Below are positions 46,727 through 57,620 of a DNA stretch of 64,000 nucleotides, piece by piece; the first letter of the stretch is position 1; every line of letters starts with the position of its first letter. Under the pieces are notes generated by a model. It was given only the letters and a program-made list of their open reading frames with translations. It was not told the DNA's origin and did no database searches. This stretch comes from Acinetobacter brisouii CIP 110357 (lineage in GTDB: Bacteria; Pseudomonadota; Gammaproteobacteria; Pseudomonadales; Moraxellaceae), in assembly GCF_000488275.1 (NCBI RefSeq), contig NZ_KI530762.1, positions 1,082,800 through 1,146,799 on the forward strand, read 5' to 3'. A program made the position numbers and the translations under genes.

Positions 46727-47308
46727 GTGAATAAAAAACTGAAAACAAAATCATGGTTCAAAAAAATGATGGTTGCAACCATACTGCTTGGCATCGGTAC
46801 ATCAGTGATGACACATGCACAAAAGCCGATGCCGACCATTACGCAGGTTGATTTGGCAAAATACTTGGGGGTTTGGTATGAAATTGCCAGAAAACCAATG
46901 TATTACCAAAAACAATGTGCGCGTAATGTGCAGGCGGTTTATACGCTCAATGTGAATGGCAATATCAGTGTTGAAAATAGCTGTGTCAATACTGATGGGC
47001 ACTTGGAGCAGGCGCAGGGTGAGGCGTATGTGGTCAATGCACCACATAACAGCAAATTGCGTGTGAGTTTTTTGCCAGAATCACTACGTTGGTTACCTGT
47101 AGGGCGAGGGGATTACTGGATTTTAAAACTTGATGCGAATTACCATACTGTGCTTGTAGGGGAACCAAAGCGAAAATATCTCTGGATTTTGTCACGTGAA
47201 CCACATTTGTCAGAGGATGTTGTACAGGAATATATCAAGTATGCACAAAGCCTTGGCTATAACACTAATGATTTGATTCGTACCCTACAAACTGAAAAAA
47301 ATAATTAA
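46727..47308 (+). CDS. Exported Blc-type lipocalin
   Basis: A 193-residue lipocalin of the bacterial Blc group. A signal peptide (about 1-31, cleavage near MTHAQ) is followed by the beta-barrel with the lipocalin signature YLGVWYEIARKP, then CARNVQAVYTLN, the second-motif YWILKLDANYHTVLVG and LWILSREPHLSED. The usual Blc lipobox is missing, so the protein looks periplasmic rather than lipidated. The GTG start has GAGGATGG six bases upstream. It may bind or store lipids in the envelope. Confidence 0.9.
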   Translation: MNKKLKTKSWFKKMMVATILLGIGTSVMTHAQKPMPTITQVDLAKYLGVWYEIARKPMYYQKQCARNVQAVYTLNVNGNISVENSCVNTDGHLEQAQGEAYVVNAPHNSKLRVSFLPESLRWLPVGRGDYWILKLDANYHTVLVGEPKRKYLWILSREPHLSEDVVQEYIKYAQSLGYNTNDLIRTLQTEKNN

Positions 47309-47474
47309 AAAGCCAACAGAAAATAACCAAACCCCGATATAATCAGCTGGTGTTTTTTTGAGTAAACGGTATAAATTTTTTAAAAATCTAAGCCGTGCTC
47401 TTTCTCCCTGTTCGTTGTTCTAAAAGTATTTGGTTATTCTATGTTTTCTTGTGATATTCCACTCGGGGGTGTAG

Positions 47475-48419
47475 GTGGTTAAAGGCATAATTTTTTCTGT
47501 TTTAGCCTCTACAGTTTTCGGGATTTTGTATTTTTACAGCCAGTTCCTTAAAATTTTTGATGGTTCGCAAACCTTTGGCTGGAGAATGATTGCATTGTTA
47601 CCATTTTTAACCCTGTTTATGTGGTTGAGTGGTGATCTTCATCTGATTCGTCAGGTATATGAACGCGTCAAACAAAAGCCGACATTTTTCTTATTGCTCC
47701 TGTTGACAGCGATGTTGGCTGCTGTGCAGCTTTGGCTGTTTCTCTGGGCGCCGATGCATGGGCGCGGCATGCAGGTGTCTTTGGGTTATTTCTTATTGCC
47801 TTTGGTGTTGGTACTGGTTGGGAGCGTTTTTTACAAAGAAAAGCTGTCATGGTTTCAAAAAATTGCTGTTTTATGTGCTCTATTGGGTGTGGCTCATGAA
47901 TTTTGGCGCATAGGTAGTATTGCGTGGGAAACCTTGTTGGTCGCCTTGGGTTATTCAGCTTATTTCTTCTTACGTAAAGTCATTAAAACTGACCATCTGG
48001 GTGGTTTTTGGTGGGACAACATGCTGATGTTGCCTATCGCGATTTATTTTGTGCAAACATGGACTTTACCTTGGAATACATTTCTTGAGCAGCCCCACTT
48101 AATTGCTGCAATTATTGGTTTGGGAATCTTGAGTGCGATAGGTCTTGGAAGCTATATTTTGGCAAGCCGTTATTTACCTATGGTGTTATTTGGCTTGCTC
48201 AGTTATCTTGAGCCTGTGCTTTTAGCCATTTCTGCTGTCATTTTAGGCGAGAAGATTCAGGCAGAAGAATGGTTTACTTATATTCCAATTTGGTGTGCTG
48301 TTGGTATTTTAGTTTTGGAAGGAATGTGGCATATTTACTTGCAACAGCGTAAACGGCATGCCCTGATTACTAATATTGAAAAATTCTCTGAACGTGTTAG
48401 ATATAATCGAGAAAAATAA
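47475..48419 (+). CDS. rarD: RarD-type EamA permease
   Basis: A 314-residue inner-membrane protein with ten hydrophobic helices in two EamA repeats. The opening GIIFSVLASTVFGILYFYSQFLK...GWRMIALLPFL and the YLLPLVLVLVGSVFYKEKLSWFQKIAV segment match the RarD branch of the drug/metabolite transporter superfamily. The second repeat ends with YLEPVLLAISAVILGEKIQAEEW. The start is a GTG at 47475. The substrate is unknown; the resistance role named after RarD is unproven. Confidence 0.85.
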   Translation: MVKGIIFSVLASTVFGILYFYSQFLKIFDGSQTFGWRMIALLPFLTLFMWLSGDLHLIRQVYERVKQKPTFFLLLLLTAMLAAVQLWLFLWAPMHGRGMQVSLGYFLLPLVLVLVGSVFYKEKLSWFQKIAVLCALLGVAHEFWRIGSIAWETLLVALGYSAYFFLRKVIKTDHLGGFWWDNMLMLPIAIYFVQTWTLPWNTFLEQPHLIAAIIGLGILSAIGLGSYILASRYLPMVLFGLLSYLEPVLLAISAVILGEKIQAEEWFTYIPIWCAVGILVLEGMWHIYLQQRKRHALITNIEKFSERVRYNREK

Positions 48420-48491
48420 TTAAATTCAACTAATTAGATGAGTTTTATATTCATTTTTTTTGTAAATATATAATATTTTTTTATGAATATG

Positions 48492-48526
48492 ACGATAGTA
48501 TAATCTTTTTATGATAATACTATCGT
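48492..48526 (+). terminator. Inverted repeat between rarD and gap
   Basis: ACGATAGTAT and ATACTATCGT are exact ten-base arms with a 15-base loop, followed by TATTTTAATTT. It could be a weak terminator of rarD or an operator 80 bases ahead of the GAPDH gene. Confidence 0.4.
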
Positions 48527-48602
48527 TATTTTAATTTAAACTTGCTCCGTTTTCCTTTAAAATTATCCGCGATAAACACTTCTATAATTTGAGGACGTAC
48601 TT

Positions 48603-50060
48603 GTGAGCAAAGAAACGATTGTCGCTCTACATGCAGAACATCAGGGTCGCTGGAAGAACCGCGAAGAAATCGCAGAAAAAATGATTGTTTTAATCGGTCA
48701 ATTATACCGTGAAAAAAACATCGTCACTTCTGTGTATGGTCGCGCTTTAGTTAACCGTTCAGTGATTCAGATTTTAAAAGCACATCGTCGTACTCGTATT
48801 GTAGATGTTGAACTGTCTGTTGTTAATACTTTCCCGATTTTAGAAGCATTAGCAAAAATCGACAATATTGGTTCTGCTGAAGTTGACCTTGGTAAACTTG
48901 CTGTAGAATACAAAGAAAAAGGTGGTGATGTAGACGCCTTTGTTGCAAATGCTGTACAAGCAATTCAAAACCGCGCTACTGAAGTTGAACCTAAAGATGT
49001 TGTTCTTTATGGTTTTGGTCGCATCGGTCGTATCTTGGCACGCTTAATCATCGAACAAACAGGTATTGGTCGTGGTTTAAGCATAAAAGCGATCGTTGTA
49101 CGTAAAACTTCAGATGGTGATTTAGCAAAACGTGCATCTTTGTTACGTCGTGATTCAATTCACGGTTCTTTTGCTGGCACAATTTCAATTGATGAAGAAA
49201 ACGAAGCAATCATTGCTAACGGTAACTTCATTAAAGTAATTTATGCATCTAACCCAGCAGAAGTTGATTACACACAATACGGCATTGAAAATGCATTGTT
49301 AATTGACAATACAGGTAAATGGCGTGATGCAGAAGGTCTTGCTCAACACTTGAAATGTCCAGGTGTTGCACGTGTTGTATTGACTGCACCAAGTAAAGGC
49401 GAGATGAAAAACGTGGTGTTTGGTGTAAACCAAGCAGACATCTTGGATGAAGACAAAATCATCTCTGCTGCAAGCTGTACGACTAATGCGATCACACCGT
49501 TGTTGAAAGTATTAGATGACAAATATAAAGTTCTTAATGGTCACGTTGAAACTGTTCACTCATTTACCAATGACCAAAACTTGATTGATAACTATCATAA
49601 AGCAGATCGCCGTGGTCGTGCTGCGACACTGAACATGGTTATTACTGAAACAGGTGCGGCAAAAGCAGTTGCGAAAGCATTGCCTGCATTAAAAGGTAAA
49701 TTGACTGGTAACTCAGTACGCGTTCCAACACCAAACGTATCTTTAGCAATCTTGAACTTGACGTTAGATAAAGAAATTGATCGTGATGAAGTGAACGAAT
49801 ATGTTCGCCAAATTTCAATCAATTCAAACCTACAAGGTCAAATTGGTTATACCAACTCGACTGAAGTGGTTTCAAGCGACTTTATCGGTTCACGCAGCGC
49901 AGGTATTTTTGATGCGCAAGCAACAATTGTTTCTGGCAATCGTTTAACTGCTTATGTATGGTATGACAACGAAGTTGGCTATAGCTGCCAAGTGTTACGT
50001 ATTGCTGAACAAATGAGTGGTATTAGCTACCCTAAAGTTCCAAGTACAACTCAAGCATAA
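48603..50060 (+). CDS. Glyceraldehyde-3-phosphate dehydrogenase, long form
   Basis: A 485-residue GAPDH, about 150 residues longer than the usual enzyme. The first 130 residues are a charged helical extension (EHQGRWKNREEIAEKMIVLIGQLYREKNIVTSVYGRALVN). The NAD-binding motif GFGRIGR begins at residue 137, the catalytic Cys is C292 in SAASCTTNAITPLL, followed by HSFTNDQNLIDNYHKADRRGRAATLNM, and YDNEVGYSCQ is near the end. The GTG start has GAGGACG upstream. Long GAPDHs of this kind occur in gammaproteobacteria without a complete glycolysis, so a gluconeogenic role is likely. Codon use suggests high expression. Confidence 0.93.
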   Translation: MSKETIVALHAEHQGRWKNREEIAEKMIVLIGQLYREKNIVTSVYGRALVNRSVIQILKAHRRTRIVDVELSVVNTFPILEALAKIDNIGSAEVDLGKLAVEYKEKGGDVDAFVANAVQAIQNRATEVEPKDVVLYGFGRIGRILARLIIEQTGIGRGLSIKAIVVRKTSDGDLAKRASLLRRDSIHGSFAGTISIDEENEAIIANGNFIKVIYASNPAEVDYTQYGIENALLIDNTGKWRDAEGLAQHLKCPGVARVVLTAPSKGEMKNVVFGVNQADILDEDKIISAASCTTNAITPLLKVLDDKYKVLNGHVETVHSFTNDQNLIDNYHKADRRGRAATLNMVITETGAAKAVAKALPALKGKLTGNSVRVPTPNVSLAILNLTLDKEIDRDEVNEYVRQISINSNLQGQIGYTNSTEVVSSDFIGSRSAGIFDAQATIVSGNRLTAYVWYDNEVGYSCQVLRIAEQMSGISYPKVPSTTQA

Positions 50061-50073
50061 TTGTTGTTACTGT

Positions 50074-50103
50074 AAAAAACCCAGTCTTTTGACTGGGTTT
50101 TTT
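50074..50103 (+). terminator. Intrinsic terminator after the GAPDH gene
   Basis: AAAAAACCCAGTC / GACTGGGTTTTTT with a TTTT loop. Confidence 0.92.
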
Positions 50104-50169
50104 ATTTGAGATTCTAGGTTAGTTGTTGTTGGCTTTTAATATCTGTGTGGGATAACCGATTAACTGTTC

Positions 50170-50402
50170 TTAGTCTTTTGATTCAGCATAGCCTTGATCT
50201 GAAGCTGAACAATTTTTATCTTTGTCTACTGCGCGATATAAAATACCTTGCTCAATAATTTGTGATAGAGCACTAACTAATTCTCTCTGTGCCAGTTGTG
50301 TGATGCAGGAGAGGCATTTAAATCACTGTGTTTGTAAAGCTTCGGCTTTTTAATGTTCTTTTGCTGTAAATTGAGAAAAATCTTGGATTTATTCTTCAAC
50401 AT
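50170..50402 (-). pseudogene. Possible frameshifted small gene
   Basis: A 41-codon frame starts at ATG 50402 (MLKNKSKIFLNLQQKNIKK...) and stops at 50277 after ASHNWHREN. The adjacent frame continues across that stop as RELVSALSQIIEQGILYRAVDKDKNC and ends at 50170 (YAESKD). The joined product has a protein-like, varied composition unlike the AT-rich surroundings. I read it as a small gene broken by one frameshift in this 450-base gap, but I do not recognise the family and the effect could be chance. Confidence 0.3.
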
Positions 50403-50430
50403 AAGAAAATTTAACTGGCAATAACGATAA

Positions 50431-51720
<1,290 letters not shown>

Positions 51721-51737
51721 GTACGACTGAGGACATA

Positions 51738-52871
51738 ATGATTGAAGTGGTGAATGGGCAACGTCAGCTAAACGGCTGTAAACGTATCGTTGTGAAAATC
51801 GGCTCTTCTTTACTTACAGCAAATGGTCAGGGCTTAGACCTCGATGCAATTTCTCATTGGGCAAGTCAAATTGCCGATTTGCATTGTTCTGGGCATGAAA
51901 TCATTCTGGTTTCATCTGGTGCTGTAGCAGAAGGCATGGTACGTATGAAACTTGCCGCACGACCCACAGATTTGCCAAGTCTACAGGCCTGTGCTGCCAT
52001 TGGGCAGATGGGGCTGATCCAGACTTGGTCAAGTGTTCTCGAAAAACACCACATTCAGACGGCACAAGTGTTATTAACTCACGATGATCTGGCAGATCGC
52101 CGTCGCTATTTAAACTCATGTGATGCACTGCAACACTTGATCGAATGGCGCGTGATTCCAGTCATTAATGAAAATGACACGGTATCTACCGATGAAATCC
52201 GTTTTGGTGATAACGATACTTTGGCGGCTATGGTTGCAGGTCAGGTGCATGCTGATTTGTTGATTATCTTGACAGATCAGCAAGGCATGTTCGATGCCGA
52301 TCCTCGTTCCAATCCAAATGCCAAATTGTTGTCGAGCGTCCGTGCCTTAGATGAAACATTGTTTGAAATGGCTGGTGGTGGTGGTTTGCTTGGACGTGGT
52401 GGTATGGTCACCAAAGTCCGTGCGGCACGTTTAGCAGCCAAGTCAGGTTGCCCAACGCTGATTGCGAGTGGTGACAGTGATCTGGTCTTGTCTCGTTTAA
52501 TGTCTGGTGAAATGCTTGGAACATTGTTTGTAACAGACAATGACCGCATGACAGCTCATCAACAATGGCTTGCTGCACATCTGCAAACCGCGGGTCGTTT
52601 GGTGATTGATGATGGCGCGGTAGAAGCGATTAAGAAAAAACATCGTAGCTTGTTGCCTGTAGGTGTTAAAGCTGTCGAAGGGCATTTTGATCGTGGTGAT
52701 GTGGTTGAATGTGTCGATACGAATGGACAGCGCGTTGCCGTAGGTCGCGTGAATTTCAGTTCTCGTTCTGCAGATATTGTCAAAGGGCTAGCATCGGATA
52801 AGGTTTTTCAAGTTCTGGGTGAAGCACGTTCTTTGGAAATGATTCATCGCAATCACATGGCAATCTATTAA
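51738..52871 (+). CDS. proB: Glutamate 5-kinase
   Basis: The first enzyme of proline synthesis, phosphorylating glutamate on its gamma carboxyl. It has 377 residues: an amino-acid kinase domain (about 15-270) with [50 protein letters not shown] and [17 protein letters not shown], and a C-terminal PUA domain (about 285-377) with [13 protein letters not shown] and [25 protein letters not shown] lies upstream of the ATG. Placement after obgE is common in this group. Proline feedback inhibition is known for the family. Confidence 0.96.
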   Translation: MIEVVNGQRQLNGCKRIVVKIGSSLLTANGQGLDLDAISHWASQIADLHCSGHEIILVSSGAVAEGMVRMKLAARPTDLPSLQACAAIGQMGLIQTWSSVLEKHHIQTAQVLLTHDDLADRRRYLNSCDALQHLIEWRVIPVINENDTVSTDEIRFGDNDTLAAMVAGQVHADLLIILTDQQGMFDADPRSNPNAKLLSSVRALDETLFEMAGGGGLLGRGGMVTKVRAARLAAKSGCPTLIASGDSDLVLSRLMSGEMLGTLFVTDNDRMTAHQQWLAAHLQTAGRLVIDDGAVEAIKKKHRSLLPVGVKAVEGHFDRGDVVECVDTNGQRVAVGRVNFSSRSADIVKGLASDKVFQVLGEARSLEMIHRNHMAIY

Positions 52872-52883
52872 TTGTGCGAATGT

Positions 52884-52913
52884 AAAAAAGCTCACTTTGG
52901 TGGGCTTTTTTTA
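52884..52913 (+). terminator. Intrinsic terminator after proB
   Basis: AAAAAGCTCAC / GTGGGCTTTTTTT (one G-U pair) with a four-base loop. Confidence 0.85.
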
Positions 52914-53411
52914 TGAAAGAAATAAAAATAATAAAATTTTAGGAAGAGTGTGATTATATTGTTATGTGTAATAATTTATTAATAAAAATAATTTATGTGC
53001 ATTCTGTTGTTATTTTCATGGTTAATGATTTGATTTCTTGGCATTTTTATAAAGACAAATAATATTGTGATGGTATTTATTAATACAAAGCAAACAAGCA
53101 TATTTTTTTGTTACAAATATATTGAAAAGTATTGTTTTGATGATTGGTCTTGGTTTTAATTTTTATATTAAATCATTTTATATCAATAACTTGTTTTTAA
53201 TAACTGGTTTTGAAACAGAGTTGTTATAGGTACTAAAATATAAAATTTAACATGTGTTATCTTCAGTTTATTATTAAGTTGTATTGTTTTTATAAAAAAC
53301 CCATGCTACTTTTATGTCTATCGAGATTTTATTGAAAATATATTTAAAATTAAGATATTAATACAATTTAACATATATATAAAATACATTTTAAGATTAT
53401 ACCAGTTTTCC
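52914..53411. other. Very AT-rich gene-free stretch, possible small RNA gene
   Basis: About 500 bases of extreme AT content without a credible protein frame. A promoter-like pair, TTGAAA (53210-53215) and TAAAAT (53234-53239) with an 18-base spacer, lies about 170 bases before an isolated terminator, so a transcript of about 195 bases may exist. In DNA this AT-rich such promoter matches are common by chance. Confidence 0.35.
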
Positions 53412-53440
53412 AACGCCATCTTTACCGATGGTGTTTTTTT
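53412..53440 (+). terminator. Orphan intrinsic terminator
   Basis: ACGCCATC / GATGGTGT (one G-U pair, six-base loop) followed by seven T. No plus-strand gene lies between it and the proB terminator 500 bases upstream. Confidence 0.75.
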
Positions 53441-53527
53441 ATGTGTGATATTTAAAAAATGAGATTGATTTCTTGCGGGAATCATCCGATAAAATACAGC
53501 CGTAGTATCGTTGGGTAAAAGAGAAAA

Positions 53528-53737
53528 ATGATGAAAGATTTTCAGGCAGATACATATATTGTCGATGAAAATATTGCAGACACGATGTCGTGGTTATTAC
53601 AGCATCAGGATTGTTTTGATGAATTACATTTTGATGTACAACAGCAAGAACTGACTGTGACGCATGTCGCAGGTGTTGATCAGATTCGTGTAGGCATGTA
53701 TTTAACTGCCAAATATGGCATTTTAGTGACTTCCTGA
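53528..53737 (+). CDS. Small hypothetical protein
   Basis: A 69-residue acidic soluble protein (MSWLLQHQDCFDELHFDVQQQELTVTHVAGVDQIRVGMYLTAKYGI). It has no signal peptide or membrane helix and one Cys. Two adjacent ATGs (53528 and 53531) can start it; GAGA precedes them. The alternation of strand- and helix-like segments suggests a small alpha/beta fold. I do not recognise the family. A strong terminator follows directly. Confidence 0.7.
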   Translation: MMKDFQADTYIVDENIADTMSWLLQHQDCFDELHFDVQQQELTVTHVAGVDQIRVGMYLTAKYGILVTS

Positions 53738-53744
53738 GAAGTGA

Positions 53745-53782
53745 AAAAAAGGTGATTTATATGTATAAATCACCTTTTTTAA
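53745..53782. terminator. Bidirectional terminator before bioB
   Basis: AAAAAAGGTGATTTATA / TATAAATCACCTTTTTT with a two-base loop; it serves the small gene and the convergent bioB. Confidence 0.95.
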
Positions 53783-53795
53783 TTAGTTTTGGATT

Positions 53796-54791
53796 TTAAG
53801 CTGATTCAGCCATTGCATCGACTGAAAGTTCAGCCGCAGTAAGTTTTGGTTTTTCCGCAACTAAACCTAGTTTACTGAACAAGACCTTGTCACGACCTTC
53901 GCCTGCATTTGGTGTGGTCAGTAGTTTGTCACCAGAGAACAGTGAGTTTGCACCTGCCATAAATGCCATTGCTTGGTCAGTGTCAGACAGTGATTCACGA
54001 CCTGCTGATAGACGAATGTAACTTTTTGGCATGATAATGCGTGCAACTGCAATGGTACGAATCCATTCAGTCACTTCAAGTTTTTCCACTTCTTCAAGTG
54101 GTGTGCCTTCAATTGGGACAAGCATGTTGATTGGCACAGATTCAGGGTGAATTGGCAGGGTTGCTAATTCATGCAGCAAACCAATACGGTCTTGTTTTTG
54201 TTCGCCTAGACCAACGATACCACCACTACATACTTTTAAACCTGCATTACGTACGTGGTCTAAGGTGTTGAGACGGTCATCAAAGGTACGTGTACTGATG
54301 ATGTTGCTATAATATTCGCGAGATGTGTCTAGGTTGTGGTTATAGTAGTCTAAACCTGCATCTCTTAAGCGTTCAGCTTGTGACTGGTTGAGCATACCTA
54401 AAGTCATACATGTTTCCATGCCAAGCGCTTTAACTTCTTTAACCATTTCTAACACATAAGGCATGTCACGTTCATGCGGGTTACGCCATGCTGCGCCCAT
54501 ACAAAAACGTGAAGAACCTGATTCTTTAGCTTCTTTGGCTTCAGCAATCACTTTATCAACAGCAATACGTTTTTCGGCTTCTAATTTAGAATCATAATGT
54601 GCAGACTGAGAGCAGTATTTACAGTCTTCAGGGCATTTCCCTGTTTTTATTGAAAGTAAAGTGCTGACTTGAATAGTATTGGCAGAAAAATTCTCGCGGT
54701 GAACACGCTGAGCTTCAAACACCAAGTCTAGAAAAGGTTGTTCATATAGCTTTTGGATTTCTTCACGAGTCCAATCGTTTCTCACGTGCAT
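53796..54791 (-). CDS. bioB: Biotin synthase
   Basis: A radical-SAM enzyme inserting sulfur into dethiobiotin to make biotin. With the ATG at 54791 (AGGG six bases upstream) the protein has 331 residues, and the cluster cysteines fall at C53, C57 and C60 (CPEDCKYC), exactly the E. coli numbering, which supports this start over ATG 54809 or TTG 54812. The 2Fe-2S ligands are in [24 protein letters not shown] and [13 protein letters not shown]; the Arg ligand is in [11 protein letters not shown]. The other bio genes are not in the window. Confidence 0.97.
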   Translation of the reverse strand: MHVRNDWTREEIQKLYEQPFLDLVFEAQRVHRENFSANTIQVSTLLSIKTGKCPEDCKYCSQSAHYDSKLEAEKRIAVDKVIAEAKEAKESGSSRFCMGAAWRNPHERDMPYVLEMVKEVKALGMETCMTLGMLNQSQAERLRDAGLDYYNHNLDTSREYYSNIISTRTFDDRLNTLDHVRNAGLKVCSGGIVGLGEQKQDRIGLLHELATLPIHPESVPINMLVPIEGTPLEEVEKLEVTEWIRTIAVARIIMPKSYIRLSAGRESLSDTDQAMAFMAGANSLFSGDKLLTTPNAGEGRDKVLFSKLGLVAEKPKLTAAELSVDAMAESA

Positions 54792-55022
54792 AATCGCCCT
54801 GTTGTGCATCAAGTTAATAGCATGATATTAACTCGTTCATATAAAAACAACAGGGCAAAACTTTCCAAAATTTGTTAAAAAATTTGATTGCTTATCTTTT
54901 GTGAATTTAAAGCCATTGATTGCAAGATCATTGCAAAAACCTCGAATTTACCTGTTGGATTTTTTATTTTGATGAAAAATGATTCAATCTGAAATGAAGA
55001 AGTTTATCCATCTTATATTTTG

Positions 55023-56123
55023 TTATTTAAGAAAATGCGTTGAAGTGGCTTTTTTAAGCTGTTGCTGAATTGCCCAGTCGATATGTACATTGACAATTTC
55101 ATCATGCAGGGTTTTACCTTGTTCTAGGACTTTAATAATTTCAGAATGATAAGGTGCATTACCTAAACCAATCGCCACATTGCGTTTAAAACTTTGGAAT
55201 CCTGTCCGCCGAATAGGGCTGCCTTCTGTACATTGTAAAAATGTGGTTTCATCCCATGCCCAAAGGTCAAGTAAGGATGCCTGATCAAGCCCATGCCGTG
55301 GGTGAAAGTCCTCAATTGGAGTGATTTTGGCAAAACTGTTCCACGGGCAAATGAGTTGGCAGTCATCGCAACCAAAAATACGATTGCCAATGCCTTCACG
55401 AAATTCTTCAGGAATAATCCCTTTATACTCAATGGTTAAATAAGCGATACAACGGCGCGCATCAAGCATATATGGCTCAACAATCGCTTGCGTTGGGCAA
55501 ATGTCGATGCAGGCTGAACATGAACCGCAATGCGCCGTTGTTGGTGGGTCGGCAGGTAAGTCGAGCGATGTAAATAATTCACCCAACACAAAAAAAGACC
55601 CTGATTTTTTTTGAATGAGGAGTGTATGTTTTCCTGTCCAGCCCATACCTGCACTTTCATGAATAGCTTTTTCAAAAATAGGGGCCGAGTCGGCAAAAGG
55701 TCGGGCTTCAAAGTCACCGACACGATCACGGATTTTTTGTGTCAAGGTTTTGAGTCGCCCACGCATGACTTTATGATAGTCGCGTCCACGTGCATAGCGA
55801 GCAATAATTGCACTGTTAGGAGCGAATGGTACATAGCGAGGTTTTGGGGTTTCAACCAAATAATTCATGCGTACACAAATAATGCTTTGCGTACCAGGTA
55901 CCAATAAGGTCGGGTCGGCGCGTTTATCTAAATTGTCGTTTAAATAGTGCATATCCCCATGATAACCACGCTCCAGATACTCTAAAAACCGTGGCATTTC
56001 TTTGTCTTGGCGAGTGGGTTTAGCAATCACACAGTCAGCAAAGCCAAGTGCTAAAGCTTCAGCTTTAATCCATGCTTTTAATTCTTGTGGATCAAATTGT
56101 TGAAGTGGTATGGTGGATGACAT
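55023..56123 (-). CDS. queG: Epoxyqueuosine reductase QueG
   Basis: The last enzyme of queuosine tRNA modification, reducing epoxyqueuosine with cobalamin and two 4Fe-4S clusters. It has 366 residues from ATG 56123 (373 if ATG 56144 is used). The Cys sets CGSCSACIDICPTQAI and CDDCQLICPWNSF are intact, and YARGRDYHKVMRGRL and the DSAPIFEKAIHESAGMGWTGKHTLLI stretch are family hallmarks. A C-terminal HEAT-like segment follows. It is divergent from nnr with start codons 19 bases apart, the same pairing as in E. coli. Confidence 0.95.
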   Translation of the reverse strand: MSSTIPLQQFDPQELKAWIKAEALALGFADCVIAKPTRQDKEMPRFLEYLERGYHGDMHYLNDNLDKRADPTLLVPGTQSIICVRMNYLVETPKPRYVPFAPNSAIIARYARGRDYHKVMRGRLKTLTQKIRDRVGDFEARPFADSAPIFEKAIHESAGMGWTGKHTLLIQKKSGSFFVLGELFTSLDLPADPPTTAHCGSCSACIDICPTQAIVEPYMLDARRCIAYLTIEYKGIIPEEFREGIGNRIFGCDDCQLICPWNSFAKITPIEDFHPRHGLDQASLLDLWAWDETTFLQCTEGSPIRRTGFQSFKRNVAIGLGNAPYHSEIIKVLEQGKTLHDEIVNVHIDWAIQQQLKKATSTHFLK

Positions 56124-56142
56124 AACAACAAGGGGAATAAAC

Positions 56143-57618
56143 ATGCAGCAGCAAGTGTACCATAGCCGTGAAATTCAAGCATGGGAGCAACGTTGGTTTG
56201 CTCAGAATAATAGCGCATTGGGCTTGATGGAACAGGTTGCATGGCAGAGTCATTTGCACTTGCTGGGGTATTTTGCACAGCAGTCCAAGATGATAAAACG
56301 TATCGCAGTCTGGTGCGGTACAGGCAATAATGCAGGAGATGGTTATTTTATTGCCGCTTACTTGGCGGAGCAGGGATATCAGGTCGATATTTATGCGGCT
56401 GAACGTGGAGACTCTCCAGCATTGCAACAGGCATTTTTGTATGCACAAGATAAAGTTGAAAACTTATATACACATTTTAATGTCGCAGATCATTATGATG
56501 CACATATCGATGCTTTGTTTGGTATTGGATTAAATCGTGAGCTGAATCAGGACTGGCAGCAGGTTATTCAGCGGTTTAATCATCATGCCGGGCTAAAAGT
56601 CAGTGTAGATATTCCGAGTGGTTTGCATGCCAATACAGGGCAGCCTTTACCTTGTGCCATTAAAGCCGATCTGACCTTGACGGCTTTAGGTTATAAAATT
56701 GGATTGTTTACGGGGCAGGGCAAAGAATTTTCAGGGCAGGTAGAATTACTCTCCCTGATTCCACCCGATTCACAGTTAAATGCTTTAGCGCAGTTATCAC
56801 CAACAATCATTGATTTACCTCCGCGACAGGCTTTTGGGCATAAAGGCAGTTATGGGCATGCTTTAGTGATTGGCGGGCATGCAGATATGGGCGGCGCAGT
56901 CATTATGGCAGCTGAAGCTGCTTTTGCAGTAGGTGCAGGCAAGGTCACTGTGGTTTGTCATCACCGACATCATTCAGCCATACTGGCACGTACTCCAAAT
57001 GTAATGGTGCGAGATATTGAAGCTTTTGCTGCTGAGAAAATTAATGAAATTTTACAAGCAGTTGATGCCGTTTGTTTTGGTATGGGGCTTGGGCGAGATG
57101 ATTGGTCAAGGCAGATATTTCAGGCATGGTTTAAACCTTTGCGACAACATACGCATTTAGAAGTGGTTTTGGATGCAGATGCTTTATGGTTCTTGGCCGA
57201 ACAGCCGATGCAACTGTCTGAACAGATGTATCTGACCCCACATTCTGGTGAGGCTGCGCGTTTGTTGGGTTGTAGCAGTGCAGAGGTCGAACAAGATCGG
57301 GTGGCTGCAATTCAAGCATTGGCTGCCAAATTTTCAGGGCAATGGTTACTCAAAGGTTCAGGAAGTTTGGTGTTGGAAAAACAGCAGCTTTGGGTGTGTA
57401 CTGCGGGCAATGCAGGTATGGGTACAGGCGGGATGGGTGATACGTTAGCAGGCATGATAGCAGGGTTAAAAGCACAGTTGCATGAGCAGGTTGCTTTACA
57501 TCAAGTGGTGACTTTGCATGCGCAGGCGGGAGATCTACTTGCAAAACAGGGCATGCGAGGGATTCAGGCATCTCACATGCCACAAGCCGTATATCAAGTT
57601 GTTAATGCTGCCCAATAG
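56143..57618 (+). CDS. nnr: Bifunctional NAD(P)H-hydrate epimerase/dehydratase Nnr
   Basis: Repairs damaged NAD(P)H hydrates. It has 491 residues: the YjeF_N epimerase domain (about 1-215) with WCGTGNNAGDGYFIAAYLA, DALFGIGLNREL and VDIPSGLHANTG, and the C-terminal ADP-dependent dehydratase (about 225-490) with GHKGSYGHALVIGGHADMGGAVIMAAEAAFAVGAG, LTPHSGEAARLLG and GNAGMGTGGMGDTLAGMIAGL. The ATG at 56143 has AAGGGG upstream; a 33-base longer frame enters queG. Its 3' end is two bases from the convergent ruvC stop. Confidence 0.95.
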   Translation: MQQQVYHSREIQAWEQRWFAQNNSALGLMEQVAWQSHLHLLGYFAQQSKMIKRIAVWCGTGNNAGDGYFIAAYLAEQGYQVDIYAAERGDSPALQQAFLYAQDKVENLYTHFNVADHYDAHIDALFGIGLNRELNQDWQQVIQRFNHHAGLKVSVDIPSGLHANTGQPLPCAIKADLTLTALGYKIGLFTGQGKEFSGQVELLSLIPPDSQLNALAQLSPTIIDLPPRQAFGHKGSYGHALVIGGHADMGGAVIMAAEAAFAVGAGKVTVVCHHRHHSAILARTPNVMVRDIEAFAAEKINEILQAVDAVCFGMGLGRDDWSRQIFQAWFKPLRQHTHLEVVLDADALWFLAEQPMQLSEQMYLTPHSGEAARLLGCSSAEVEQDRVAAIQALAAKFSGQWLLKGSGSLVLEKQQLWVCTAGNAGMGTGGMGDTLAGMIAGLKAQLHEQVALHQVVTLHAQAGDLLAKQGMRGIQASHMPQAVYQVVNAAQ

Positions 57619-57620
57619 GC

